Source: JBFGCA01 sp041567315
Lineage (GTDB): Bacteria; Acidobacteriota; Thermoanaerobaculia; Multivoradales; JAHEKO01
DNA length: 18,641 bases
NCBI GenBank assembly: GCA_041567315.1
Contig: JBFGCA010000099.1
Span: forward strand, 1-18,641
Direction: 5' to 3'
The notes under the pieces are model-generated. The model was given only the letters and a program-made list of their open reading frames with translations, was not told where the DNA came from and ran no database searches. The position numbers and the translations under genes were made by a program. Below, in pieces: positions 1 through 8,417 of this stretch. Positions within the stretch are counted from its first letter, which is position 1; each line of letters starts with the position of its first letter.

Positions 1-31
1 GCCCCTCCGCGAGGAGCTGCGGGGCGGCCGC

Positions 32-817
32 ATGCTGCTCGCTCTGGCACCGCGGGCGGCGCCCGACGGCGCCTCGTCCGAGCCGCCCGCCGAGCTGGCT
101 CCCTGGGAGGAGGTGCAGATCCCACGCGGGCGCGGCGCCGGCACGCTGAGCGGCACCTGGTTCCCCGCCCGCGAGCCCCGTGGCGGGGTCCTGCTGGTCC
201 ACCCCTGGGTGCCCTGGGGGCGCGCCTACTTCCATCGGCGGGGCCGGATCGAGACGCTCCGCGCCGCCGGCTTCCACGCCCTGGCCTTCGACCTGCCGGG
301 CTTCGGCGGCAGCGGTCCGCCGGCCGGCTTCTTCGACCGCGACGTGGCCGACGCCCTGACCTTCCTGGCCGAGCGCGCCGCCGGCCTGCCGCTCGCCGTC
401 TGGGGGATCAGCGCCGGCGGTTACTGGGCGCACATGGTGCTCAGCGCCCGCCCCGGCGTCACCGCCGCGGTCTTCGAGGACGTGTCACCGCACCTCATCG
501 AGTGGGCCTGGCGGCTCGCCCCCTGGGGCAGGCCGTTCTACCTGCTCTATCGCTGGCTGCTCCCCCGCGCCTACCGCTTCCTCGACGTCCGCCGCCACGC
601 CCCGGCCCTCCGGGTCGAGCGCACCGCCTACGTCAGCGGGGCCGACGACCGGGCCATCCGCCCCGGCGAGACCCGCGCCCTGGCCACCGCCTCCGGCGGC
701 CGCTGCCTCGTCGTCGACGGCGCCGGCCACCTCGACTCGATCCGCCTGGCCAACGCCGAGGTGCTGGAGCTGGCGATGGACACGCTCCTGCCTCAGCCCT
801 CCTCGTTGGTGTCGTAG
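32..817 (+). CDS. Alpha/beta-hydrolase fold protein
   Basis: This is a 261-aa alpha/beta hydrolase, probably an esterase or lipase-like enzyme; the substrate cannot be told. The strand-3 oxyanion region 'GGVLLVHPW' lies at residues 51-59. The nucleophile elbow G-I-S-A-G puts the catalytic Ser at 127, the acid is probably Asp205 or Asp206 ('GADDRAI'), and the base is His233 in 'GAGHLDS'. A proline/tryptophan-rich lid-like segment ('EWAWRLAPWGRPFYLL') lies around residues 157-172. No signal peptide is evident. The reading frame is open back to the window edge and the Shine-Dalgarno before this ATG is weak, so the true start may lie upstream and the N-terminus is uncertain. Its 3' end overlaps the convergent lipoprotein gene by 25 bases. 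Confidence 0.8.
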   Translation: MLLALAPRAAPDGASSEPPAELAPWEEVQIPRGRGAGTLSGTWFPAREPRGGVLLVHPWVPWGRAYFHRRGRIETLRAAGFHALAFDLPGFGGSGPPAGFFDRDVADALTFLAERAAGLPLAVWGISAGGYWAHMVLSARPGVTAAVFEDVSPHLIEWAWRLAPWGRPFYLLYRWLLPRAYRFLDVRRHAPALRVERTAYVSGADDRAIRPGETRALATASGGRCLVVDGAGHLDSIRLANAEVLELAMDTLLPQPSSLVS

Positions 818-1240
818 GTGAAGCCCAGGGCGCGGAAATCGAACATCTCGTCGGCGCGGACCTCGGAGAAGTTGAACAGTTCGCCCCGCCAGTCGTCCGG
901 ATACTCCGGGTTGCCGTAGTCGGCCGCCGTGTCCGAGCTCTCGCGCCGCCTCCGGGATACCCCAGCGCTCGTCGCCCGACACGCCCGGCACGCCGTAGCC
1001 CTCGCCCTCCCGGATGGACATCTGGACGACGTCTTCGCACGACTCGGTGGCGAGCTGCAGCATCCTGAAGGTTGCGCCCGCCCTCTCGACGGCACCCTCG
1101 ACCGTCTCCCTGACCTCACCGGCCGTCGCTTCGATGTTGTCCCTGACGGCCTCGGGACTCTCCGCACAGCCACCCAGGCAGGCGACCGCAAGAACGGCGG
1201 CAGTGAGAGCTGGAGAGGGACTTGTTTTCGGGTCCGGCAT
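793..1240 (-). pseudogene. Small lipoprotein, apparently frameshifted
   Basis: This looks like one short lipoprotein gene split over two reading frames. From the ATG at 1240, preceded by GGAGG at good spacing, the frame gives a signal peptide with a lipobox ('CLGGC', Cys21/Cys25). It then gives a helical, acidic region (about residues 30-80) and 'DERWGIPEAARE' to about residue 101. After that this frame turns into arginine/glycine-rich nonsense antisense to the hydrolase gene. Near position 940 the next frame takes over with normal-looking protein ('DYGNPEYPDDWRGELFNF') and ends in 'FTYDTNEEG' and TGA at 795-793. Joined, the product would be about 149 aa. A +1 shift, i.e. one extra base in a GC-rich run, explains it. 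It could be a real pseudogene or a sequencing error. The function is unknown, and I recognise no domain beyond the lipoprotein signal. Confidence 0.65.
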
Positions 1241-1454
1241 GACTGGCCTCCAGCGGTCGCTCCATCAGAATCCACGACCCACTGACCGCGACCGGCCAGG
1301 ACTGTCAGCAGCCCGCGTTGGCTCCGGGAACTGCGGGAGTAGACCACCGGGGCGTTCCGGGCGTCAGACGACCGTTCCCGCTTCGGCGGTGACGATCGGT
1401 TCCCACGCGGCGGCGACAGGTCGGACCGCGCCTTCGGTGCCCCGCCCGGCGGGG

Positions 1455-1475
1455 GGCGCCGCTTTCGGCGGCGCC
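1455..1475 (-). terminator. GC-rich stem-loop downstream of the S8 protease gene
   Basis: A perfect 8-bp stem (GGCGCCGC / GCGGCGCC) with a 5-base loop lies 18 bases beyond the stop codon of the S8 protease gene. No T-tract follows on the minus strand, so it may be a stabilising 3' hairpin or a factor-dependent end rather than a classical intrinsic terminator. Confidence 0.35.
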
Positions 1476-1492
1476 GCGCCGACGTCCGGCGG

Positions 1493-3058
1493 TCAGCCCG
1501 ACCAGGCCGAGGTGTCGCCGGACTCGAAGCCGTCGCTGAAGATCAGGGCCGGAGGCTGACAGACCGGCGGCAGCGGCAGCGCCAGCCGGATGCGGCCCCA
1601 GCCGTAGGTGTTGTTGGGGACCGAGCCGCCGGGGACGCCCGAGCAGTCCTGGGTCGAGGTGCGGGGGACGGCGGTGGCCTCGGTGCAGGCCTCCAGGCGG
1701 TCGACGTCGCCGGCCAGGGCCGGCGCCGCGGAGATCAGCAGCGCCACCTGGCCGGCGACGTGGGGCGCCGCCATGCTGGTGCCGCTGAAGCTGCTGTAGT
1801 TGCCGAAGCGCACGGAAGAGCGCACGCTGACGCCGGGCGCCGAGACGTCGGGCTTCAACCGGAAGCTCCCGTCCTCGTCGACGGCGCCACGGCTGGAAAA
1901 GGGCGCGATGGCGTCGTTGCTGTCGGTGGCGCCCACCGTGTGCGAGGCCTCGTAGATCCCGGCCGGATTGTCGACCGACTCGCAGCCCGGGCCGGCGTTG
2001 CCGGCCGAGACCGCCACCAGGATGCCGGCGGCGCGCACGTTCTCGACCACGGTGCGCAGCGCATTGGGGTCGGTGCAGCCCTCGCTCGGCGGGCAGCTCC
2101 ACGAGTTGTTGACCACGTGCGGCGCCCGCGCCGGGTCGGGGTTCTGCCCGGCCAGGTCGGTGGGCGCGATGAAGAACTGGAAGCACTCGCTGTAGGTGGC
2201 CGGGGTGCCGACGCCCTCGTTCATGTTGCGGCAGCCGATCCAGCGGGCCGCCGGGGCGACCCCGATCTGGTTGCCGCCGCCGTCGTCCCCTACCATGGTG
2301 CCCATGGTGTGGGTGCCGTGGCTCTGGTCGGCGCACGGCTCGGGCGAATCGGCCGGACAGTCGCCGTTGGGGACGTGGATCGCGTCGTGCCAGTTGTAGT
2401 TGTGGTCGGCGGCGGCGCCGTCCCAGCCGCGGTACTGCTGCTTGAGGGCCGGGTGGTCCCACTCGTAGCCGGTGTCCTGCCCCGCCACCACCACCCCCTG
2501 GCCGGTGAAGCCGGCCGCCCAGAAATCCGGCGCCCCGATCTGCAGCACGTTCCATTCGATCGCCTCGCTGGAGCCGATCGCTTCGGCCGGCGCGACGCGC
2601 TCGAGCGCGACCGCCGGATTGGCGGACACCCGGGCCACGTCGGGGCGCTCCGCCATCGCCCGCGCCACCTCGCGGCCACCCCGTACCCAGATCATGTTGG
2701 CCACCCAGAACCTGTGGAAGCGGACGCCGAACCGCGCCAACTCGGCGACCACCGGGGGCTGGGTCGCGGCCGCCGTCGCCGCCAGCCGCTCGAAGACGTA
2801 CCGGCCCCTGGCCTCCTTGGTGGTCAGATGTCGAGCTCCCGAGAGGTCGGCCTGCTCATCCAGGAACACCAGGAACTCGGTGACCGCACCCCCCTCGGAG
2901 GTCTCGACCACCCACGGGTCGACCTTCCGCGTCCAGTCCGTCGCGGGCTCCGCGGCCGCGCTGGGCCAACCGACGACGGCTACAGCAATTGCAGTCGAAA
3001 CTCCCGTCCAAATCCGGGCCCTCCCCGGACTTCGCTTCCTCGGCGCAAAGTTCGTCAT
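1493..3058 (-). CDS. Secreted subtilisin-like S8 family serine peptidase
   Basis: This is an extracellular subtilase of 521 aa from the ATG at 3058. That start was chosen because it is followed at once by a signal peptide (basic 'RKRSPGRAR', hydrophobic core at about residues 18-31, cleavage near 'SAAA-EP'); an ATG further upstream in the frame adds an unconvincing 72 residues. Residues about 55-155 resemble an I9-type inhibitory propeptide. The catalytic triad is complete: Asp195 in 'GQDTGYEWDHP', His247 in 'SHGTHTMGT' and Ser428 in 'SGTSMAAPHVAG'. The oxyanion Asn354 is in 'SAGNAG'. Several paired cysteines (for example in 'NGDCPADSPEPC' and 'CPPSEGC') fit an exported protein. The C-terminus ends 'IFSDGFESGDTSAWSG', a short tail I know from many exported proteins of Acidobacteriota and some Gammaproteobacteria; its role is unknown. 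The gene is divergent from the S9 peptidase gene. Confidence 0.92.
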   Translation of the reverse strand: MTNFAPRKRSPGRARIWTGVSTAIAVAVVGWPSAAAEPATDWTRKVDPWVVETSEGGAVTEFLVFLDEQADLSGARHLTTKEARGRYVFERLAATAAATQPPVVAELARFGVRFHRFWVANMIWVRGGREVARAMAERPDVARVSANPAVALERVAPAEAIGSSEAIEWNVLQIGAPDFWAAGFTGQGVVVAGQDTGYEWDHPALKQQYRGWDGAAADHNYNWHDAIHVPNGDCPADSPEPCADQSHGTHTMGTMVGDDGGGNQIGVAPAARWIGCRNMNEGVGTPATYSECFQFFIAPTDLAGQNPDPARAPHVVNNSWSCPPSEGCTDPNALRTVVENVRAAGILVAVSAGNAGPGCESVDNPAGIYEASHTVGATDSNDAIAPFSSRGAVDEDGSFRLKPDVSAPGVSVRSSVRFGNYSSFSGTSMAAPHVAGQVALLISAAPALAGDVDRLEACTEATAVPRTSTQDCSGVPGGSVPNNTYGWGRIRLALPLPPVCQPPALIFSDGFESGDTSAWSG

Positions 3059-3067
3059 CGCCCGCAA

Positions 3068-3096
3068 TCTATCGCGCCGACATTTCGCTGGCAGTG
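3068..3096 (-). promoter_or_regulatory. Weak candidate promoter for the S8 protease gene
   Basis: On the minus strand CTGCCA and TAGATT are separated by exactly 17 bases, each matching four of six positions of the sigma70 consensus. Transcription would start only a few bases before the ATG at 3058, giving a nearly leaderless message. This would fit the absence of a clear Shine-Dalgarno there. Weak evidence. Confidence 0.28.
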
Positions 3097-3107
3097 AGAA
3101 ACGAAAC

Positions 3108-3122
3108 CCCCGAAGGGGGTCG
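3108..3122. other. Perfect C5/G5 hairpin in a divergent intergenic region
   Basis: A short perfect hairpin, ACCCCC-GAA-GGGGGT, lies in the gap between the divergent S8 and S9 peptidase genes, about 50 bases upstream of the S8 start. No T-tract follows on either strand. Role unknown. Confidence 0.4.
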
Positions 3123-3186
3123 ATTCCAGGTAAGAGTCCCAAGGCGTCCCCGCCGGAGATCGGCCAGATCGAGCGGAAGGTCCGAG

Positions 3187-3212
3187 GGCGCGCAGTCGCG
3201 GCGACTCGCGCC
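3187..3212 (+). other. Long hairpin in the leader region of the S9 peptidase gene
   Basis: GGCGCG plus AGTCG pairs with CGACT plus CGCGCC, giving an 11-bp stem with one bulged C and a 3-base loop. It lies about 140 bases before the S9 peptidase start. A second hairpin, GCCGG/CCGGC, sits at 3228-3242. Together they suggest a folded 5' leader. I see no known riboswitch signature. Confidence 0.4.
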
Positions 3213-3348
3213 ACGGGTCTGTGAAGGGCCGGGCCGTCCGGCAAGACTCTTGCTGAGCGAACCCGGGCTGGCACGAACCGTAATAGTCAGCGGGCGGCTG
3301 CGGCGGAACGTCGGGCCTGCCAGATCAAATTCTTGGAGAATCCCCAAA

Positions 3349-5442
3349 ATGACCGATGCGACGGCACTCCCTTCCCGGGACCGACACCTACCGGCGGGCC
3401 TTGCCGCCGGACCCGCCGAAACCCGACCCGCCCCTCTACCTGAAAGCGCACCTGGCACCCCCTGGTGGAAAGCCGCTGGCTCCAGAGCCGCTTTCCCGGC
3501 TCTCGCCGCCCTCGTCCTCGCCCTGGCCGTCACCGGCCCGGCGGGCGCGGCCCCGCCCGAGACCGACGCTCCCGAGTTGATCCCGCTCGAGGTGCTGCTC
3601 GGCAACCCCACCAAGAGCCAGGCGCGGATCTCGCCGGACGGCACCCGGCTGTCGTACCTGGCGCCCTCCGAGAAAGGGGTGCTCAACGTCTGGGTGCGCA
3701 CCCTCGGTGCCGAGGACGACGCCATGCTCACCCAGGACGAGGATCGCGGCATCCGCATCCACTTCTGGGCCGAGGACGGCAAACACCTGCTCTATCTCCA
3801 AGACATCGGCGGCGACGAGAACTGGCACGTCTACTCGGTCCATCTCGAGAGCAAGCAGGTGCGTGACCTGACGCCGTTCTTCGGGGTGCGGGCCGAGAAC
3901 ATCGTCACCGACCGGCGGTCGCCCAACCAGATCCTGGTGGGGCTCAACCTGCGCGACCGGCGGCTGTTCGACATGCACCGGATCGACCTCACCACCGGCG
4001 CGGTGGTGCCGGACACCGAGAACCCCGGCGACGTGGTGGGCTGGCTCACCGACCCCGAGTTCCGGATCCGCGCCGCCCTCGCCTCGCATCCGCAGGACGG
4101 CAGCACCATCCTGCGGGTCCGGGACTCGGTCGAGGCCCCCTGGCGCGACCTCGTCACCTGGCCGTGGGACGAGAACGGGACCGCGCACGACTTCTCGGCC
4201 GGCGGCGGCTCGCTCTACGTCGAGTCGTCCCTGGACTCCGACACCACCCGGCTGCTCGAGGTGGACGCCGCGACCGGTGAGATCCTCCGGGTGCTCGCCC
4301 ACCACGAGCAAAGCGACGTCGGCAGCGTGCTCATCCATCCCGAGACGCGCGTCGTCCAGGCGGTGTCCTTCGAGTACGAGATGCCCGAGTGGCGGGTCCT
4401 CGACCCCTCGATCGCGGCCGACGTCGAAGCCCTCGAAAGCCCGGGTCACGGGGTCTGGACCCCGGTCGCGCGCGACCGCGCCGACCGCCGCTGGATCCTC
4501 CACTACGACTCCGACACCCGCCCGGGGCGCTACTACGCCTACGACCGCGAGAGCCGCGAGCTGGAGTTCCTGTTCACCACCCGGCCGGCGCTCGAGCGCT
4601 ACGCCCTGGCGCCACGCAAGCCGGTGGTGATCACCGCCCGCGACGGCCTCGAGCTGGTCTCCTATCTCACCACGCCGCTGGGAGTCGAGCCCAAGAAGCT
4701 GCCGATGGTGCTCTACGTCCACGGCGGACCCTGGGGCCGCGACCAGTGGGGCTACGACCCGATCGCCCAGTGGCTCGCCAACCGCGGCTACGCGGTGCTG
4801 CAGGTCAACTTCCGGGCCTCGACCGGCTTCGGCAAGAAGTTCATGAACGCCGGCAATCGCGAGTGGGGTGTCGGCAGCATGCAGCACGACTTGACCGACG
4901 CCGTCCAGTGGGCGGTGGATCAGGGGATCGCCGACCCCGCCAAGGTCGCCATCATGGGCGGCTCCTACGGCGGCTACGCCACCCTCGCCGGGCTCACCTT
5001 CACGCCCCAGCTGTACGCCTGCGGCGTCGACATCGTCGGCATGTCCAACATGCGCACGGTGTTCGGCTCGATCCCGCCCTACTGGCAGACCTTCAAGAAG
5101 CAGATGCTGCTCCGGGTGGGCGACGTCGAGCAGGACGAGGAGTACAACCGGCAGATCTCGCCCCTTTTCCACGCCGACAAGATCCGGGTGCCGCTGCTGA
5201 TCGGTCAGGGCGCCAACGACCCGCGGGTCAACGTCAACGAGTCCAACCAGATGGTCGAGGCGATGCGGGGCCGCGGGCTGCCGGTGACCTACGTCGTCTA
5301 CCCGGACGAGGGGCACGGCTTCGCCAAGCCCGCCAACCGGCTGGACTTCAACGGCCGCGCCGACCGCTTCCTGGCGGACTGTCTCGGTGGCCGCGCCGAG
5401 GCGGCCGCCCCGATCGACGGCTCGAGCGCCGTGCTCCGCTAG
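3349..5442 (+). CDS. Exported S9 family peptidase (prolyl oligopeptidase / acylaminoacyl-peptidase type)
   Basis: This is a two-domain serine peptidase of 697 aa, starting at the ATG at 3349 with a GGAG Shine-Dalgarno in front. Residues 1-40 form an unusually long, proline-rich n-region. A hydrophobic stretch then follows (about 48-62) with a cleavage site near 'AGAAPPE' (66-72), so export to the periplasm or outside is likely. Residues about 80-420 form a beta-propeller with repeats such as 'QARISPDGTRLSY'. Residues about 425-685 form the alpha/beta hydrolase domain. The catalytic Ser539 is in 'GGSYGGYA', Asp624 in 'ANDPRV' and His656 in 'DEGHGF'; the oxyanion motif is 'YVHGGPWG'. The family removes dipeptides or acylated residues from short peptides. 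The length is typical. The TonB receptor gene follows after 257 bases with its own promoter. The two together suggest peptide scavenging. Confidence 0.93.
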   Translation: MTDATALPSRDRHLPAGLAAGPAETRPAPLPESAPGTPWWKAAGSRAAFPALAALVLALAVTGPAGAAPPETDAPELIPLEVLLGNPTKSQARISPDGTRLSYLAPSEKGVLNVWVRTLGAEDDAMLTQDEDRGIRIHFWAEDGKHLLYLQDIGGDENWHVYSVHLESKQVRDLTPFFGVRAENIVTDRRSPNQILVGLNLRDRRLFDMHRIDLTTGAVVPDTENPGDVVGWLTDPEFRIRAALASHPQDGSTILRVRDSVEAPWRDLVTWPWDENGTAHDFSAGGGSLYVESSLDSDTTRLLEVDAATGEILRVLAHHEQSDVGSVLIHPETRVVQAVSFEYEMPEWRVLDPSIAADVEALESPGHGVWTPVARDRADRRWILHYDSDTRPGRYYAYDRESRELEFLFTTRPALERYALAPRKPVVITARDGLELVSYLTTPLGVEPKKLPMVLYVHGGPWGRDQWGYDPIAQWLANRGYAVLQVNFRASTGFGKKFMNAGNREWGVGSMQHDLTDAVQWAVDQGIADPAKVAIMGGSYGGYATLAGLTFTPQLYACGVDIVGMSNMRTVFGSIPPYWQTFKKQMLLRVGDVEQDEEYNRQISPLFHADKIRVPLLIGQGANDPRVNVNESNQMVEAMRGRGLPVTYVVYPDEGHGFAKPANRLDFNGRADRFLADCLGGRAEAAAPIDGSSAVLR

Positions 5443-5557
5443 CGCCGCTCGCGTGCCCGGCCCGGGGTCGGCGGGCAGGGTCGGGCGGGCGCCCGAGGGC
5501 GGCCACGAGAGCAGTGGGGGCCGCGGTTCGATCCAAAGCGTTGAACCAACGGCCCGG

Positions 5558-5587
5558 TTGACCTTCCGAACGGCCCATTGGTACGAT
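5558..5587 (+). promoter_or_regulatory. Sigma70-like promoter for the TonB-dependent receptor gene
   Basis: TTGACC at 5558-5563 and TACGAT at 5582-5587 are separated by 18 bases. Transcription would start near 5594, leaving a leader of about 105 bases before the receptor ATG. The stretch stands out as AT-richer than its surroundings. Confidence 0.55.
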
Positions 5588-5699
5588 GCGCGCCAATTCC
5601 AGTGGGAAGGAGCCGGTTGCCCGGCGGAGGGTCCGGGGCGGGCTCCCAGCGCACCCGCAGAGCGCCGCCGAGGCCTTTGCAGATCGTAAGGAGGTCCCC

Positions 5700-8333
5700 A
5701 TGATCGAAAGTCGACCCGCAGCCTTGTTCTTGACTCTCGGACTGGTCGCTGCCCTGCTTCTGGCTCCTGTGCTGGCGCCGCCGGTGATGGCGCAGGACGA
5801 GGCCGAGCCGGCGGAGGAGGCGGCCGCAGCCGAGGGCGAAGCGGCCGGCGAGGAGCAAGGGGAGGAACCGGTTGGCTTTACCGACGTCATCGTCGTCACC
5901 GGCACCCGCGCCCAGCCGCGCTCGGTGGTCGAGTCGATGGTGCCGATCGACGTGATCTCGGCCGACGACTTCGTCAACCAGGGGGAGACCGACGTCAGCA
6001 GCCTGCTGCGCACCATCGCCCCCTCCTACAACGTCAACACCCAGCCGATCAGCGACGCCGCCACCGTGGTGCGGCCGGCCAACCTCCGCAACCTGGCGCC
6101 GGACCACACCCTGGTGCTGATCAACGGCAAGCGGCGCCACCGGGCGGCGGTCATCTACTGGCTGGGCAACGGCGTGGCCGACGGCGCCCAGGGTCCCGAC
6201 ATCTCGGCGATCCCGGCCATCGCGCTGCGCCAGGCCGAGGTGCTGCGCGACGGCGCCTCGGCGCAGTACGGCTCCGACGCCATCGCCGGGGTGATGAACT
6301 TCCTGCTCAACGACTCGAGCTCGGGGGGCAGTGTCGAGCTGCGGACCGGTGGCTACACGGCCGGCGACGGCGAGACCATGTCGGTGGCCGCCAACGTCGG
6401 TCTGCCCTGGGGCGAGAACGGCTTCGCCAACCTCAGTCTCGAGTACGGCACCAGCGACCCGACCGACCGCAGCGTGCAGCGCGACGACGCCGCGGCGCTG
6501 ATCGCCGCCGGCAACACCAACGTCCGCAACCCGGCCCAGATCTGGGGCTCGCCGGAGATCGACGACGATCTCAAGCTGTGGGGGAACTTCGGCTATCTGA
6601 TGGGCGGCGGCACCCAGTTCTACGGCCACGCCAACTGGGTCAGCAAGACGGTGACCGGCGGCTTCTTCTTCCGTAACCCCCACACCCGCGGCGCGGTGTT
6701 CAGCGGCGACGGCGGCGAGACCCTGCTGATCGGCGACCTGCTGGACGCCCAGGACGGCGTGCTCGACGGCTCCGCCAACTGCCCGACGGTCCGCTTCGGG
6801 GGCGAGTTCTCCGAGATCGTCCTCGATCCCGAGGCGCTGGCCCAGGTCCTGGCCGACCCCAACTGCTTCACCTTCCAGAAGCTGTTCCCGGGCGGCTTCA
6901 CCCCGCAGTTCGGGGGCGACCTCGAGGACCAGGCGATCGTCGCCGGCTTCCGCGGCCAGACCGCCGGCGGGCTGGGCTGGGACGCCAGCATCAGCTACGG
7001 CTCCAACGAGGTCGACTTCTTCATCTTCAACACCGTCAACGCCTCGCTGGGCCCGGACACCCCGACCTCGTTCGACCCCGGGCTCTACGCCCAGGACGAG
7101 CTCAACTTCAACTTCGACGTCACCTACGCGCTCAACGACCAGACCAACGTGGCCGGCGGCGTCGAGTGGCGCGAGGAGGAGTTCGAGATCGGCATCGGCC
7201 AGATCGAGTCGTTCGAGATCGGCCCGCTGGCGACGCAGGGCTTCAGCTCGGCCTCCAACGGCTTCCCCGGCTTCAGCGACATCGCGGCCGGCAGCTGGAG
7301 CCGCAGCAACTACGCCATCTACGGCGACGTCGAGCGCACCGGCGGCGACGGTAAGTGGACGCTGGGCCTGGCGCTCCGGGTCGAGGACTTCGAAGACTTC
7401 GGGACCACCACCAACGGCAAGGTCTCGGCCCGCTACCAGCTCAGCGACCAGTTCCAGGTGCGGGGCAGCGTCAGCACCGGCTTCCGGGCGCCGACGCCGG
7501 GCCAGCAGAACGCCTTCAACGTCTCGACCGAGTTCGACCTCCAGCTCATGGACCTCGTCAACAACGGCACCATCCCGTCGACCTCGCGGGTCGCCCAGCT
7601 CCGCGGCGGCGAGCCGCTGACCGCCGAGGAGTCGGTCAACCTGGCGCTCGGCGTGGTCTACGACAGCGGTCCGTTCACCCTCACCGCCGACTTCTTCCGC
7701 ATCGACCTCAGCGACCGGCTGGCGGTAACCCAGAACTTCCAGCTCACCCAGGCGGAGATCGACCAGCTGATCGCCGAGGGCATCACCAGCGCCGCCAACC
7801 TGCGGAACTTCCGCTTCTTCACCAACGACTTCGACACCGAGACCCAGGGCGTCGACGTCGTCGCCACCTACATCCCGCCGGGTCTGGGCGGCGACACCAC
7901 CTTCAGCTTCCTGTTCAACTACACCGAGACGGACGTCGCCAAGTTCAACCCGGCCACCCTCGACGACGTGCGGATCCGCGAGCTGCAGGAGGCGCTCCCG
8001 GACACCCGCTGGGTCTTCACCGGCAATCACCGGATGGGCGACAAGTGGCGATTCCTCGGCCGGCTGAGCTACTACTCCGGCTGGTTCGACTCCGAGGACG
8101 TCCAGGACTACAGCGGCGAGTACGTCGCCGACCTCGAGGTGGGCTACAACGTCACCCCGGCGGTGACCCTGGTGGTCGGCGGGCAGAACGTGTTCGACAC
8201 CTTCCCCGACGAGAACCGGGGCGCGCGGTCCGGCGTCGGCAACCGCTACAGCCAGTACTCGCCGTTCGGCTTCAACGGCACCTTCTGGTACGCGCGGCTC
8301 AAGTACGCCTGGAAGACCACCTGGGGGAAGTAG
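5700..8333 (+). CDS. TonB-dependent outer-membrane receptor
   Basis: This is an 877-aa TonB-dependent receptor. The start is fixed by an excellent Shine-Dalgarno (AAGGAGGT, 5 bases before the ATG) and a signal peptide with cleavage near 'PVMAQDEAE' (residue 31). A Glu/Ala-rich acidic linker (about 32-58) follows, then a TonB-box-like 'DVIVVTGTR' (62-70). The plug domain (about 70-205) contains 'PDHTLVLINGKRRHR' and the typical end 'LRDGASAQYGSDAIAGV'. The remainder is a 22-strand-type beta barrel rich in Gly, Asn and aromatic residues. Two cysteines (361 and 389) could form a disulfide in an extracellular loop. The last residue is Lys rather than the usual aromatic, though 'WKTTWGK' is close. 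The substrate cannot be read from sequence; the flanking exported peptidase suggests peptides, but siderophores or glycans are possible. Confidence 0.92.
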   Translation: MIESRPAALFLTLGLVAALLLAPVLAPPVMAQDEAEPAEEAAAAEGEAAGEEQGEEPVGFTDVIVVTGTRAQPRSVVESMVPIDVISADDFVNQGETDVSSLLRTIAPSYNVNTQPISDAATVVRPANLRNLAPDHTLVLINGKRRHRAAVIYWLGNGVADGAQGPDISAIPAIALRQAEVLRDGASAQYGSDAIAGVMNFLLNDSSSGGSVELRTGGYTAGDGETMSVAANVGLPWGENGFANLSLEYGTSDPTDRSVQRDDAAALIAAGNTNVRNPAQIWGSPEIDDDLKLWGNFGYLMGGGTQFYGHANWVSKTVTGGFFFRNPHTRGAVFSGDGGETLLIGDLLDAQDGVLDGSANCPTVRFGGEFSEIVLDPEALAQVLADPNCFTFQKLFPGGFTPQFGGDLEDQAIVAGFRGQTAGGLGWDASISYGSNEVDFFIFNTVNASLGPDTPTSFDPGLYAQDELNFNFDVTYALNDQTNVAGGVEWREEEFEIGIGQIESFEIGPLATQGFSSASNGFPGFSDIAAGSWSRSNYAIYGDVERTGGDGKWTLGLALRVEDFEDFGTTTNGKVSARYQLSDQFQVRGSVSTGFRAPTPGQQNAFNVSTEFDLQLMDLVNNGTIPSTSRVAQLRGGEPLTAEESVNLALGVVYDSGPFTLTADFFRIDLSDRLAVTQNFQLTQAEIDQLIAEGITSAANLRNFRFFTNDFDTETQGVDVVATYIPPGLGGDTTFSFLFNYTETDVAKFNPATLDDVRIRELQEALPDTRWVFTGNHRMGDKWRFLGRLSYYSGWFDSEDVQDYSGEYVADLEVGYNVTPAVTLVVGGQNVFDTFPDENRGARSGVGNRYSQYSPFGFNGTFWYARLKYAWKTTWGK

Positions 8334-8366
8334 GCTCCAGGGTCTACCGATCCCGGCAGACTGCGA

Positions 8367-8401
8367 GCGGCCCCCGGTGACCCCGGGGGCCGCCTTCTTT
8401 C
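8367..8401 (+). terminator. Strong intrinsic terminator after the TonB receptor gene
   Basis: An 11-bp perfect GC stem (GCGGCCCCCGG / CCGGGGGCCGC) with loop TGACC is followed by CTTCTTTC on the plus strand. It begins 33 bases after the receptor stop codon. It also separates the convergent lipid gene cluster, but on the minus strand no T-run follows the hairpin. Confidence 0.85.
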
Positions 8402-8417
8402 GTGCCGACCGAGCGGC

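Noticed and set aside
1241..1492. A promoter or small gene in the gap between the lipoprotein and S8 genes
   Set aside because: Only a CTGACA-like -35 without a matching -10 was found, and the small frames there lack ribosome binding sites and sensible composition.
3271..3287. A possible sigma54 promoter (TGGCACG followed by GTAAT) before the S9 peptidase
   Set aside because: The upstream half matches but the downstream TTGC element is absent.
3059..3348. A known structured RNA (SRP, RNase P, 6S, tmRNA or a common riboswitch) in the hairpin-rich gap
   Set aside because: None of the conserved core sequences of these RNAs could be recognised.
5439..8030. An 863-codon open frame opposite the TonB receptor gene
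   Set aside because: It is the antisense shadow of a receptor with signal peptide, plug and barrel; its composition (Val/Gly/Asp/Arg repeats) is not that of a real protein.
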